47,374 nucleotides of DNA from an uncultured Collinsella sp. (GTDB lineage Bacteria; Actinomycetota; Coriobacteriia; Coriobacteriales; Coriobacteriaceae): NCBI GenBank assembly GCA_900540875.1, contig UQHT01000022.1:1-47374 (forward strand), written 5' to 3'. Both the position numbers and the translations under genes were made by a program. Positions 25,634 through 33,267 of this stretch are shown here, piece after piece. The notes below the pieces were generated by a model. The model was not told the DNA's origin and did not search any database. It saw only the letters and a list, made by a program, of their open reading frames with translations. The number at the start of each line of letters is the position of its first letter. The stretch's first letter is position 1.

Positions 25634-25642
25634 GGGGGGGGG
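25634..25642 (+). repeat. G9 homopolymer upstream of the RiPP promoter
   Basis: Nine consecutive G residues lie about 35 bp upstream of the putative -35 box of the Cys-rich peptide promoter. Tracts of this length are prone to slipped-strand length change. Confidence 0.7.
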
Positions 25643-25676
25643 TGCTTACCTTGTGTAATATATAAATAAGCTTATA

Positions 25677-25705
25677 TTGAAATATGATACATATTGAATT
25701 AGAAT
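25677..25705 (+). promoter_or_regulatory. Putative promoter of the Cys-rich RiPP operon
   Basis: TTGAAA (25677-25682), a 17-nt spacer and TAGAAT (25700-25705) lie in an AT-rich stretch unlike the surrounding DNA, 39 nt upstream of the first precursor gene. Inverted AT-rich repeats (ATAAGCTTAT at about 25666-25675) sit just upstream of the -35 box and could bind a regulator. Confidence 0.55.
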
Positions 25706-25743
25706 AACATTATCAATTCGGTATGCAAGGAAAGGAGGGAGAG

Positions 25744-25863
25744 ATGGATTGGATTAACGAGCCGGAGGAAGGCGTTGCACCCGCGTGCGGCAACTGCTTC
25801 TTCTACGCGCACGGGGGATGCACGAAGAGGTGCCCCAATCAGTCCTGCACGTTCCGTTTCTAG
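25744..25863 (+). CDS. Cys-rich RiPP precursor peptide 1 (39 aa)
   Basis: AGGAGG (25733-25738) precedes the ATG by 5 nt. The peptide has an acidic N-terminal third (MDWINEPEEGVAP) and a Cys-rich C-terminal part containing CGNCFFYAHGGC and ending CTFRF. Cysteines are at 15, 18, 26, 30 and 35 (C-x2-C-x7-C-x3-C-x4-C). A near-identical spacing in the second peptide, two genes for the same short product, and a radical SAM/SPASM enzyme plus exporters downstream make it a likely precursor of a thioether-bridged (sactipeptide or ranthipeptide-like) product. No double-Gly cleavage site is evident, so the leader boundary is unclear. Confidence 0.75.
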   Translation: MDWINEPEEGVAPACGNCFFYAHGGCTKRCPNQSCTFRF

Positions 25864-25909
25864 GGGGCAGAGATGAACTGGCTTTCTACCGCGAAAGGAG
25901 GGGAATGAA

Positions 25910-26029
25910 ATGGAATGGATTACCGAGCCGTCAGCCGGGGCTGAGCCCATGTGCAACAATTGCTTCTTTTACGCGCACGGCAGCTGCAGCACCAAGTGTT
26001 CTTCACAGGAGTGCACTATCCGCTTTTAG
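25910..26029 (+). CDS. Cys-rich RiPP precursor peptide 2 (39 aa)
   Basis: AGGAGG (25896-25901) lies 8 nt before the ATG. The product starts MEWITEPSAGAEP, contains CNNCFFYAHGSC and ends CTIRF. All five cysteines align with peptide 1, and NCFFYAHG, the final CTxRF and the MxWIxEP start are invariant, while residues between cysteines vary. That pattern points to duplication with selection on the cysteine frame. Its last codons and stop form the left arm and loop of a perfect hairpin (26011-26041). Confidence 0.75.
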   Translation: MEWITEPSAGAEPMCNNCFFYAHGSCSTKCSSQECTIRF

Positions 26030-26057
26030 CGGATAGTGCACGCCGTACGGCGTGCAC
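26011..26057 (+). promoter_or_regulatory. Two overlapping perfect palindromes after the precursor genes
   Basis: GTGCACTATCCGC (26011-26023) pairs with 26029-26041 around the loop TTTTA, which contains part of the stop codon of peptide 2. A second perfect 22-bp palindrome spans 26036-26057 and shares GTGCAC (26036-26041) with the first, so the two cannot form together. No T-run follows. It may set the ratio of precursor to downstream mRNA. Confidence 0.7.
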
Positions 26058-26194
26058 AGACTGTTCAAAGATATTTTGGCCAGCAGCGCCTGAGGGGCGA
26101 TGTGGCATTGCAATATGGGGGGCGAACCGACGTTACCTATAACCCCGCACAATTGCCATGTCGTCCCTTTTTATTGACGGGGAGGATGTCGTCC

Positions 26195-27115
26195 ATGCGG
26201 GAAGTCCCAGTTGAATTGCGTGCCATATCCAAGAGATATGGCGGGTTTGAAGCGGTTAAATCAGTCTCGTTCTCTTTAATGGAAGGCGAGCTGTGTGCAC
26301 TCATTGGGGAGAATGGTGCCGGCAAGAGCACGTTAATTCGATTGATCACGGGGCTTTCGGAGCCATCGTCAGGAACGATCTCGATGTTTGGGCAAACCGG
26401 GAGACGTGAAATACGGAGCTGCAGGGAAAGGCTGGGTTATATGCCCGACCTCAATGCTTCGTATCCTAATCTGACCGCGCGAGACAACTTGGTCGTTCGC
26501 TGTATTGAGTGGGGGCTTCCCACCGATCGTTCCATCGACGGTGTGTTATCAACCGTCGGTTTGGGGGAGGCCGGCGGGAAGAAAGTGAAGAACTTCTCAA
26601 TGGGAATGAGGAGGCGTCTCGATCTGGCCATAGCGTTGCTGGGCGATCCGGAGCTGTTGATCCTGGACGAGCCGACAAACGGCCTGGATCCGATGGGGAT
26701 AGTCGAAGTAAGAAAAATCCTTACGCATCTTAACAAAGATCAAGGTAAAACGATTCTCGTATCCAGCCACAATCTTGAGGAGATGCACAAGCTGGCAACT
26801 GATTACCTCTTCATAAGTCATGGTCGCCTCATTCGAAGGATGACCGCACCTCAGCTGGAAAAGTCATGCCGCGGTGGTTTCGTGTTGCATGTGGACGATC
26901 TGGAGCGAACGAGATCGGTTCTCGGAGATGAGACCTCACATTCTTTTCTGCCGGACGGCAGCGTCCTTATGCGCTATGAGGAGAAAAAGGAAGGGCGGGG
27001 CATTGCAATCGAAGCGCTCTCGACCGCAGGTGTGAGGGTTGCGGAGGCGTATTCTCATAGGAAGAGCCTTGAGGAGTTTTATTCGGAGCTCATCGGTCGA
27101 GAGAGCGAGCTGTGA
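26195..27115 (+). CDS. ABC-2 type transporter ATPase
   Basis: ATG at 26195 has GGGGAGG 9 nt upstream; the frame is open from 26036 but the upstream part is non-coding in character. The 306-residue protein has Walker A GENGAGKST, signature FSMGMRRRLDLA, Walker B LLILDEPTNGLD and the H-loop SSHNLEEM, typical of drug/bacteriocin ABC-2 ATPases. With the next two membrane proteins it would form a transporter for self-immunity or export of the Cys-rich peptides. Its stop overlaps the next start (ATGA). Confidence 0.9.
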   Translation: MREVPVELRAISKRYGGFEAVKSVSFSLMEGELCALIGENGAGKSTLIRLITGLSEPSSGTISMFGQTGRREIRSCRERLGYMPDLNASYPNLTARDNLVVRCIEWGLPTDRSIDGVLSTVGLGEAGGKKVKNFSMGMRRRLDLAIALLGDPELLILDEPTNGLDPMGIVEVRKILTHLNKDQGKTILVSSHNLEEMHKLATDYLFISHGRLIRRMTAPQLEKSCRGGFVLHVDDLERTRSVLGDETSHSFLPDGSVLMRYEEKKEGRGIAIEALSTAGVRVAEAYSHRKSLEEFYSELIGRESEL

Positions 27116-27933
27116 TGAAACGCGAGTTCATCTCAGCTTTTCGGAGCGAGGTATGGTTGCTCGCCAGGCACCCGGCGACCGCTCTGATGATTGCGCTTGC
27201 GGCTGTGCTGTATGTGGTTGCGGCTGCGACTTCGTCTGAGGTGCTGATCATGGTCGCCGGTGATGACCCGTATACGCTTGGAGGGGCTATAGGTTTTATT
27301 GGAAACCTAGTGGATGCAGGGGACGTTTTGGGCTCTGTTGCCCGGACGTCTTTTGCGTCTACAGTGGTCTGGATTCCGGTGACGATTCTCTACGCGGTTT
27401 ACGCTACGTCGAGAGACTTTGAATCCGTGGCTTACGCCGTATCGAGATCGCGAGGGGTGTCGCAGGCGGCGATTGTGATCACGAAGCTGTTGGTGAACTG
27501 CACTCTGGTCGGTGCCGTGTATCTTCTTTCTACGACTGCGCTGTATTTAACCAAGATGGCCCAATGGGACGTTGGGGCCTCGTGCTCAGGGTTTGCCCAA
27601 TTTGTATCGATTGCGCTGATGATCGCGCTGCTGCTCATTTCGATGTACGCCGCTACCTTCGCCCTGTATTTGCTCACGAGGAGTGTGGTGGCGAGCAGCG
27701 TCGTTGCAATAGCGGTTTCGACATTTGTGATGGTGTGGTTCCCAAGTACATACGGAAGCGGTCAGCCCAGCTTGCTGCTCATGCTCTCGCCCGTGTATTA
27801 CCTGATGAACCTGTGTTCCCTGAGTATGCAGAATGTTGGTGTAATTCAGGTTTTGCTGTATGCGGGCGGCACTGTGCTTGTGTCGGTTGGAGTTGCGCTC
27901 GTCTCGCTATTTGTAAGGACGGCGGTTCGATGA
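27115..27933 (+). CDS. ABC-2 type permease, first subunit
   Basis: This 272-residue protein has about six membrane helices and begins MKREFISAFRSEVWLLARHP, a cytoplasmic amphipathic start usual for ABC-2 permeases. Its ATG overlaps the ATPase stop and its own stop overlaps the next start, so the three genes are translationally coupled. I recognise the fold type but not a specific family. Confidence 0.78.
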   Translation: MKREFISAFRSEVWLLARHPATALMIALAAVLYVVAAATSSEVLIMVAGDDPYTLGGAIGFIGNLVDAGDVLGSVARTSFASTVVWIPVTILYAVYATSRDFESVAYAVSRSRGVSQAAIVITKLLVNCTLVGAVYLLSTTALYLTKMAQWDVGASCSGFAQFVSIALMIALLLISMYAATFALYLLTRSVVASSVVAIAVSTFVMVWFPSTYGSGQPSLLLMLSPVYYLMNLCSLSMQNVGVIQVLLYAGGTVLVSVGVALVSLFVRTAVR

Positions 27934-28718
27934 ATCTTGGGATGTCGGTCAGGGCGGAACTGTTCCGCGCAAGGAGAATGAAACTCGCCGTGATAATAGC
28001 GCTGATGTATTTGGGCATCGCGGGGATTTATGTGTTTGCCGGGTCCGGCGCATGGGTCTCCGCAGGGGGAGAGGGCCAGTTCTTTGGCTTTTCCGCCGAT
28101 CCGGGCTATCTTTTCTCGATAGGGGTTGGGCCAACGGGTATCTCTTCCTGGCTAAGTGTCGTCTCCATGGCGCATACGGTGTTCTTCCCAATCGTCTCTG
28201 TTGTTGTGGCGGGGACGCTATTCGGTGATGCGACGAGCGTGTCGGCAAGGGGAGTTTCGATTGCTCGGGGCTTCCGCAGCTGGCAGCTGTTTGCGGCAAA
28301 GACATTGGCTTGCGAAGTGTATACGCTGTGCCCCTACATCGTGTTTACTCTCGGTGTCGCTGCGGTCTTTGCCGTGTGCTCCGGAAGCGGTCTAGACAGC
28401 CTTACGGTTGGTAATGTGACCTCGGCACTCCTGTCGAATATCGTTATAGACGCCGCTTATACGCTGATGGTTGCGGTTGCATATGAGGTGTTCAGGATCA
28501 GATCTCTTGTGTCGGGAGCCTTGCTGGTCGCAACGTTCGCGGGCCTTGTTATCGCGATGAGTTTCCCAACCGTTTTACCCCCGGTTCACATGGCTTATTG
28601 GATGAGGGCGTGCGGGGCTGCCGGCGGGACGGTCCTGATGGCTGCATGCGGCCATGCGGTCATCGTGTCGCTCGCATGTCTATTGCTGCTTTCGTGCAGT
28701 TTTTATCGAAGAAGGTAG
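27930..28718 (+). CDS. ABC-2 type permease, second subunit
   Basis: ATG at 27930 overlaps the preceding stop (ATGA). The 262-residue protein starts MNLGMSVRAELFRARRMKLA, similar in style to the first permease, and has about six hydrophobic segments. The two permeases probably form a heterodimer with the ATPase encoded at 26195. Confidence 0.78.
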   Translation: MNLGMSVRAELFRARRMKLAVIIALMYLGIAGIYVFAGSGAWVSAGGEGQFFGFSADPGYLFSIGVGPTGISSWLSVVSMAHTVFFPIVSVVVAGTLFGDATSVSARGVSIARGFRSWQLFAAKTLACEVYTLCPYIVFTLGVAAVFAVCSGSGLDSLTVGNVTSALLSNIVIDAAYTLMVAVAYEVFRIRSLVSGALLVATFAGLVIAMSFPTVLPPVHMAYWMRACGAAGGTVLMAACGHAVIVSLACLLLLSCSFYRRR

Positions 28719-28752
28719 TGCGCTGGCGTATGCGCAGCGTCTGAGGGTCGAT

Positions 28753-28788
28753 ATGGATTTGATTGGAAATGGAGATGGTGCGAAGTGA
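28753..28788 (+). CDS. Possible 11-codon upstream ORF coupled to the maturase gene
   Basis: GAGGG lies 5 nt before ATG 28753. The frame reads MDLIGNGDGAK and its TGA (28786-28788) overlaps the GTG start of the radical SAM gene. It could couple or tune maturase translation; expression is unproven. Confidence 0.3.
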   Translation: MDLIGNGDGAK

Positions 28789-30083
28789 AACTGTCGCAAT
28801 TTAATGTGGTGCATGAACATAACGGAAGTCTTCTTATCATGAATGCGCGAACCGGCGGCATCCTGTCGTTAAATCCGGAATACGCGCAGAAATTCAAAAG
28901 GATTCAAGAAGGGGACGTTCGGGATGCCGATGATCTTGTCGCGGAGCTGATAAGGGGAGGCATCCTAGTCAATGAGGAGAGGGACGAGCTTGGGGAGATC
29001 AGGTTGCAAAGTCGCGCCGCGCGCTTTGCGAATACTGCTCTGTCCCTTACCATTGCGCCAACGATGGCTTGCAACTTTTGCTGTCCCTACTGCTATGAAA
29101 AGGGACAGGCGTACACGACGATGGGCGAGGAGGTTTTGACACAGCTCTCCAAGTTCGTGAAAGATTACTATCCTGGTATCGCAAGTCTCTCAGTTGGATG
29201 GTACGGCGGCGAGCCTCTGCTCGGAATGAAGATGATCGAACGGATTACGTCGGATCTGAAAGATGTCGTGGGACCAACGTGTGAATATTCCGCATCGATA
29301 GTGACAAATGGCTATCTGCTGACGCCTGATGTTGCAAGGAGGCTCGCGGCATGTGGTGTGACGAGCGCGCAAGTGACTATAGATGGATCGAAGTCGGATC
29401 ACGATTCGAGAAGGATTCTTCACGACGGAAGCCCTACATACGAACGTATTCTCAAGAACGTCAAAGAGTGTGCCGACATCATCGATATTTCGATAAGGAG
29501 CAACGTCGACAAGACCAACATCGAGGCCGCTCAAGAGCTATTGGATTATCTCGAGCTAAATGGCCTGATGAATAAGGTTCACTTCTATTTAGCCCCTGTT
29601 GACGATATCAATCAGGTATGTGCGAACGACAGCCACTGCTTTACTGTAAAAGAGTTCTCGTATGAGGAGACTGAGTTTTATAAAAGGGCAATTGCGCGGG
29701 GCTTCAAAGTTCAACCTTTTGGTGGGACGAATTTCGGGATATGTTGCGCCGTTGGAATCAACTCGTACGTGGTTGATCCCGTCGGAGATTTGTATAAGTG
29801 CTGGGATGACATTGGAATGAAGGAGCGGAGGGTCGGAACTATTTTCGAGCCGCCAATGTTGAGCAAGAACATGATTAACTGGATGGCATATGAGCCGGAT
29901 GACCCGGAATGCCAAGAGTGCTTTGCTTTTCCCATGTGCATGGGAGGGTGCCCCAACCACGCCTTAAACGGTGAGGGGAAACGTTGCGTTTCCTTCCGGT
30001 ATGATGCCGAGCAAAAAATGCTGCTCTCCCAGATGATGAATACGGCAAAACGGGGTGCGGGGCAAAATGAGGCTGATGCTTAA
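28785..30083 (+). CDS. Radical SAM/SPASM peptide maturase (CcpM-like)
   Basis: GTG at 28785 follows GGAG and ends a small upstream ORF. The 432-residue enzyme has an N-terminal region (1-80) like a leader-binding RRE/PqqD-type module, a radical SAM core with the [4Fe-4S] site C96-x3-C100-x2-C103 (ACNFCCPYCYEKG), the GGEP motif (WYGGEPLLG), and a C-terminal SPASM domain with clustered cysteines (GICCAVGIN, YKCWDD, CQECFAFPMCMGGC) for auxiliary clusters. Such enzymes form sulfur-to-carbon crosslinks in ribosomal peptides. The two five-Cys precursors upstream are the obvious substrates. The label CcpM-like reflects resemblance to maturases of Cys-rich peptides and is an inference. Confidence 0.88.
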   Translation: MKLSQFNVVHEHNGSLLIMNARTGGILSLNPEYAQKFKRIQEGDVRDADDLVAELIRGGILVNEERDELGEIRLQSRAARFANTALSLTIAPTMACNFCCPYCYEKGQAYTTMGEEVLTQLSKFVKDYYPGIASLSVGWYGGEPLLGMKMIERITSDLKDVVGPTCEYSASIVTNGYLLTPDVARRLAACGVTSAQVTIDGSKSDHDSRRILHDGSPTYERILKNVKECADIIDISIRSNVDKTNIEAAQELLDYLELNGLMNKVHFYLAPVDDINQVCANDSHCFTVKEFSYEETEFYKRAIARGFKVQPFGGTNFGICCAVGINSYVVDPVGDLYKCWDDIGMKERRVGTIFEPPMLSKNMINWMAYEPDDPECQECFAFPMCMGGCPNHALNGEGKRCVSFRYDAEQKMLLSQMMNTAKRGAGQNEADA

Positions 30084-31701
30084 TCTCTGTAGAAAATATA
30101 TACTGGGCGGTCGATTCTACGCCTATCTTGTCGTAACAGTTTTGGTCGGGCTGCTTGCGCTTGCGGGTCCCTTTCTTACCGGCATAGTGGTAAACCGATT
30201 GGCGATGCCGGCCAGCGCCGATCTTGCCGCCGTTCTCGTTTGTTGCCTTATTTTGGTTGCGGTCCAAGCGGTTCGAGCGGGACTAGTGTATTGCTCAGAG
30301 ATGCTGTACATCAACCTTCAGTCGCATGCGGGGTTCGGCTTAAATGCGGATACGCTTGAGCACGTGAAGCACCTTCCCCAGGCATTCTTCGAGGGCTTCA
30401 ACGCGTCGTATTATAACCAGCAAATCAATCACGACGCTAATGACCTTGTCATCTTCGTAATCAACTCGGTTGTGGGGGTTTCAAGCAACGTTATCACCCT
30501 TTTGTCCGCCCTGTTTGTTCTCGGTAGCCTGAATATCAAGTTGAGTGTGGTCTGCCTTGTTCTTGCGGCAGCGAGTGCCGCTTTTTATGCGGTTTCACGC
30601 GCAAGGCTGTTTGAGAGAAGTTTTGACGTACAAGAGCAGAGCGCGAGGTTTTTTTCCTGTCTACAAGATCAGTTGGAGAAAGTTGATTTCATCCGCAAAC
30701 ATGCTTTGTTCGATAGGTCCCGCGCTGTACTGGTCGAAGCTTTTAATGGGCTCTATCCAACGATGAGAGCAAATCAGGAAGTAGGGTCTAGATTTACCTT
30801 TGGCAACGCGTTGGTCGCTTCCGCCGCTCAAGGATGTCTTCTTGCTGTGGGCGCGGTTGAAGTGATGGGCGGGAGACTGTTGCCTGGTTTTCTCGTGACT
30901 GCTGTTGGATATTATTCGAACTTAAGCTCAGCGGTACAGTATTTGTTGGGCTGGGGAAGGGATTACCAGACTAATCGCGTATGCTATGAGCGGCTGAAAA
31001 GAATTTGGGATGTCCCGGTGGAAGCGAATGGCAAATTGGCGCTTGGTCCGATTGAGGAAATCCGTCTAGAGAACATCAAGCTACGTTATCCAGGGGCGGA
31101 AAGGGTCGCGTTAAGCATTGAGGGGCTCGCGTTTTCCAGGGGTCGGCTATATGGAATCTCGGGGCCGAATGGTTCGGGGAAGAGCTCGCTGCTGTCAGTG
31201 ATATTGGGGCTATATCCAGATGACACAGAAGGGGCCGTTCGCTACAACGGGGTGTCACAGCGTTGCATCGATCGATATGCATTGCGGCGGTGTCGAGTCA
31301 GCATTACGGAGCAAGAACCCCCTATCGTTGAGGGGACGATTCTCGATAATCTTACGCTGCTTTCTGATGATTACGAGATGGATAAGCTGAATCGGATGCT
31401 TGTCATATTGGGGCTAGACGAAATGGTTGCTTCTGTGGAGAACGGGGCAACGGCGATGCTTGACGGCGGGAAAGGAGGGGTGTCCGGCGGCGAGAAGCAA
31501 AAGATTGCAATTGTGAGACAGCTGTTGAAATCGCCGGACGTTATGCTTTTTGATGAACCGACCTCAGCACTTGATGCGAAGAGTCGAGGCGCGCTGATCA
31601 AATTGCTTCATGAAATTAAGAGAGACCATATTGTAATCGTTGTCACTCATGACGAGGAGATGCTTGCCGCCTGTGACGAGGTCATTTCGACGGCTGGATG
31701 A
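30067..31701 (+). CDS. ABC exporter, fused permease-ATPase
   Basis: ATG at 30067 lies inside the end of the maturase gene (17-nt overlap). The 544-residue protein has a six-helix membrane domain (about 1-310) and an ATPase with Walker A SGPNGSGKSS, signature VSGGEKQKIAIVRQ, Walker B VMLFDEPTSALD and VVTHDEEM. There is no N-terminal C39 peptidase, so leader removal would need another protease. Its organisation matches the frameshifted exporter at 22883. It most likely exports the matured Cys-rich peptide. Confidence 0.88.
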   Translation: MRLMLNLCRKYILGGRFYAYLVVTVLVGLLALAGPFLTGIVVNRLAMPASADLAAVLVCCLILVAVQAVRAGLVYCSEMLYINLQSHAGFGLNADTLEHVKHLPQAFFEGFNASYYNQQINHDANDLVIFVINSVVGVSSNVITLLSALFVLGSLNIKLSVVCLVLAAASAAFYAVSRARLFERSFDVQEQSARFFSCLQDQLEKVDFIRKHALFDRSRAVLVEAFNGLYPTMRANQEVGSRFTFGNALVASAAQGCLLAVGAVEVMGGRLLPGFLVTAVGYYSNLSSAVQYLLGWGRDYQTNRVCYERLKRIWDVPVEANGKLALGPIEEIRLENIKLRYPGAERVALSIEGLAFSRGRLYGISGPNGSGKSSLLSVILGLYPDDTEGAVRYNGVSQRCIDRYALRRCRVSITEQEPPIVEGTILDNLTLLSDDYEMDKLNRMLVILGLDEMVASVENGATAMLDGGKGGVSGGEKQKIAIVRQLLKSPDVMLFDEPTSALDAKSRGALIKLLHEIKRDHIVIVVTHDEEMLAACDEVISTAG

Positions 31702-31901
31702 TTATCGGATTGTGGCGTTGAAGACCAAGAAACTTGAAATGGCGTGGGCTCTGGGTAGGTCTCCACGGGTACGCCGTCGGTGCTGTACTCGACCGCCCGG
31801 CAAGAAGGTTTTATAGCGTGTTTCCCCAGAGAGGTCCCTTTGTCCGGTAGTGGCGAGGGGAGCCTCTCTTTTGCTCACCTCTTGCGGCGGAGGGGGACAC
31901 C

Positions 31902-32420
31902 ATGCGCCTATGCAGGACAAACTGCGCGTTCTTGTCGAATGATGGGCTATGTGTAGAGATGATGGTCTCGGGTAGAGGCCGTGTCGCGCTCGGCTGCGAT
32001 GAGCCAGGCAATTCAATCTTCATCCGGGAGGGCCTTGGCAAGACAAGCAGGGCGAAGACCTTGGCGACGTTCGGGAGCCGTGTGGCGCCCGGCTCCACGC
32101 TCATCCACGACATGGAGCCGGGCGCCACACGGCTCCCGTCAACAATCTGTCACTGAAGAGCCAGCACTACGACGCGAAGCTGCTCAAGGGCGTTCCCGAC
32201 GGCCAGAACCCGCTGGGGCCCGTGAACCGGATGCGCTACTTCATGCAGTGCTTCCTGAGGGCTCATCCCGGCTCCAACCGGGACGACATGCGGGGCTGTG
32301 GCTATGAGTCCGCCCGAGGACAAGCTTGAGAAGGTCGCGATGGTGCTCGATCGGGCAATGCGATACCCGAAAACGCTCAGGTTCAGGCAGTTCTATGCAA
32401 GAAAGCCCAGTTCAGATGAG
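31902..32420 (+). pseudogene. Decayed DDE-type transposase fragment
   Basis: The first frame (31902 to about 32115) gives RVALGCDEPGNSIFIREGLG and TFGSRVAPGSTLIHDME, which read like the catalytic part of a DDE transposase. A second frame (from about 32138) gives NNLSLKSQHYDAKLLKGVPD and NRMRYFMQCFLRAHPGSNRD. A third (from about 32298) gives SPPEDKLEKVAMVLDRAMRY and RFRQFYARK. The break at 32113-32137 is an exact inverted copy of 32073-32097. The family is uncertain (IS1595/ISL3-like at a guess). No terminal repeats were found. The flanks 31702-31901 and 32421-32598 hold no gene I can support. Confidence 0.65.
32073..32137. repeat. Perfect 25-bp inverted duplication inside the transposase remnant
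   Basis: GGGAGCCGTGTGGCGCCCGG... (32073-32097) and its exact complement (32113-32137) flank 15 nt. The left arm fits the transposase reading (GSRVAPGST), while the right arm replaces expected codons and shifts the frame, so the right arm is the newer copy. Confidence 0.85.
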
Positions 32421-32598
32421 TTCGACGAGCAATATTTATCAACACAGTGCAAGGGGGGATTATATTTGTATTTCATCCGTGTTGAGCTTCACACGGTGCG
32501 CGACTCATCGCAAACTGGCGGGCGCAGCGGAAAGAAAACCGACTGCAGACGAACGATCGATATCGGGAGCAAATAGCCACCGGATGCTTTTCGGTCTC

Positions 32599-33267
32599 CT
32601 ACGCGTCGACCTCCGCGATTTCTTCTGCGTCTCGCCAAGTTGAAAGGAGCGATGTCGAAAACTCCTTTTCGGTTAGCGTCAAGACATCCTTCACGCAAAA
32701 ACCTTTCAATTTGTCAGGAAGCCCAAAACGCGCTTTTTTCCTAATCGAGCTGGCAACCCGCTTCATCGCGGTCTTGTTCTTGTCCTCGTTGTATACCAAA
32801 ACAAAGACGCAGTGCTCGCGAAACCATCTCGTCCTCTTTCCCCACAGGTCCGAGCAGATCAAAACGCTGTCCTTGCACTTCTCGATGAGGGCGTCCCTTT
32901 GGCCAAGATTGATACCAAGCTCTTCGTCATCCTTGGGATTGAGCCTCTTCCCCAGCGTCTCCTTCAGACTGCCGTTTTTAAATTCGACTAGATATAACGT
33001 TTCCCGATCGCAATACAGCGCATCGGCGGAGCGCGGGAGTTGCATCCACCTATTGACCTTCTTGCAGTAGCATTCTTTAACAGAGTCAAAATTGACAACA
33101 GGCAAATCGTCATCCACAAGAGAGACGCTCCCGTCTCTGGATGTTTTGGAGATGGTCGACGTGCAGTCCCTTAGGATACAGGTCCTGCAACGGGAGCAAC
33201 CATCGCTGCCATCTGGCACCACGGGAGAGTTCGGATGAGGGCAGGAGGCGCACAGGTCGCTACTCAA
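32599..33267 (-). CDS. Putative Zn-binding PD-(D/E)XK-like nuclease, partner of the AAA ATPase
   Basis: A TTG start at 33267 is chosen because GGAGG lies 9 nt upstream and it overlaps the ATPase stop by 8 nt, a coupled arrangement. The 222-residue protein has an N-terminal cysteine cluster (C6, C9, C24, C27, C30, C35; CASCP then CSRCRTC) that should bind zinc. Then comes a restriction-endonuclease-like core: D82 followed by E95-x-K97 in SADALYC and YLVEFKNG. The C-terminal half is Lys/Arg-rich and helical. The nuclease assignment rests on this motif alone. The ATPase partnership and island setting suggest an anti-phage effector. Confidence 0.55.
   Translation of the reverse strand: MSSDLCASCPHPNSPVVPDGSDGCSRCRTCILRDCTSTISKTSRDGSVSLVDDDLPVVNFDSVKECYCKKVNRWMQLPRSADALYCDRETLYLVEFKNGSLKETLGKRLNPKDDEELGINLGQRDALIEKCKDSVLICSDLWGKRTRWFREHCVFVLVYNEDKNKTAMKRVASSIRKKARFGLPDKLKGFCVKDVLTLTEKEFSTSLLSTWRDAEEIAEVDA

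Noticed and set aside
25873..25908. 11-codon ORF between the two Cys-rich precursors
   Set aside because: It has no SD and overlaps the SD of precursor 2. It contains no cysteine and does not resemble the precursors.
26036..26194. N-terminal extension of the ABC-2 ATPase
   Set aside because: The frame begins within the palindromes after precursor 2 and has no domain content; ATG 26195 has GGGGAGG at 9 nt.
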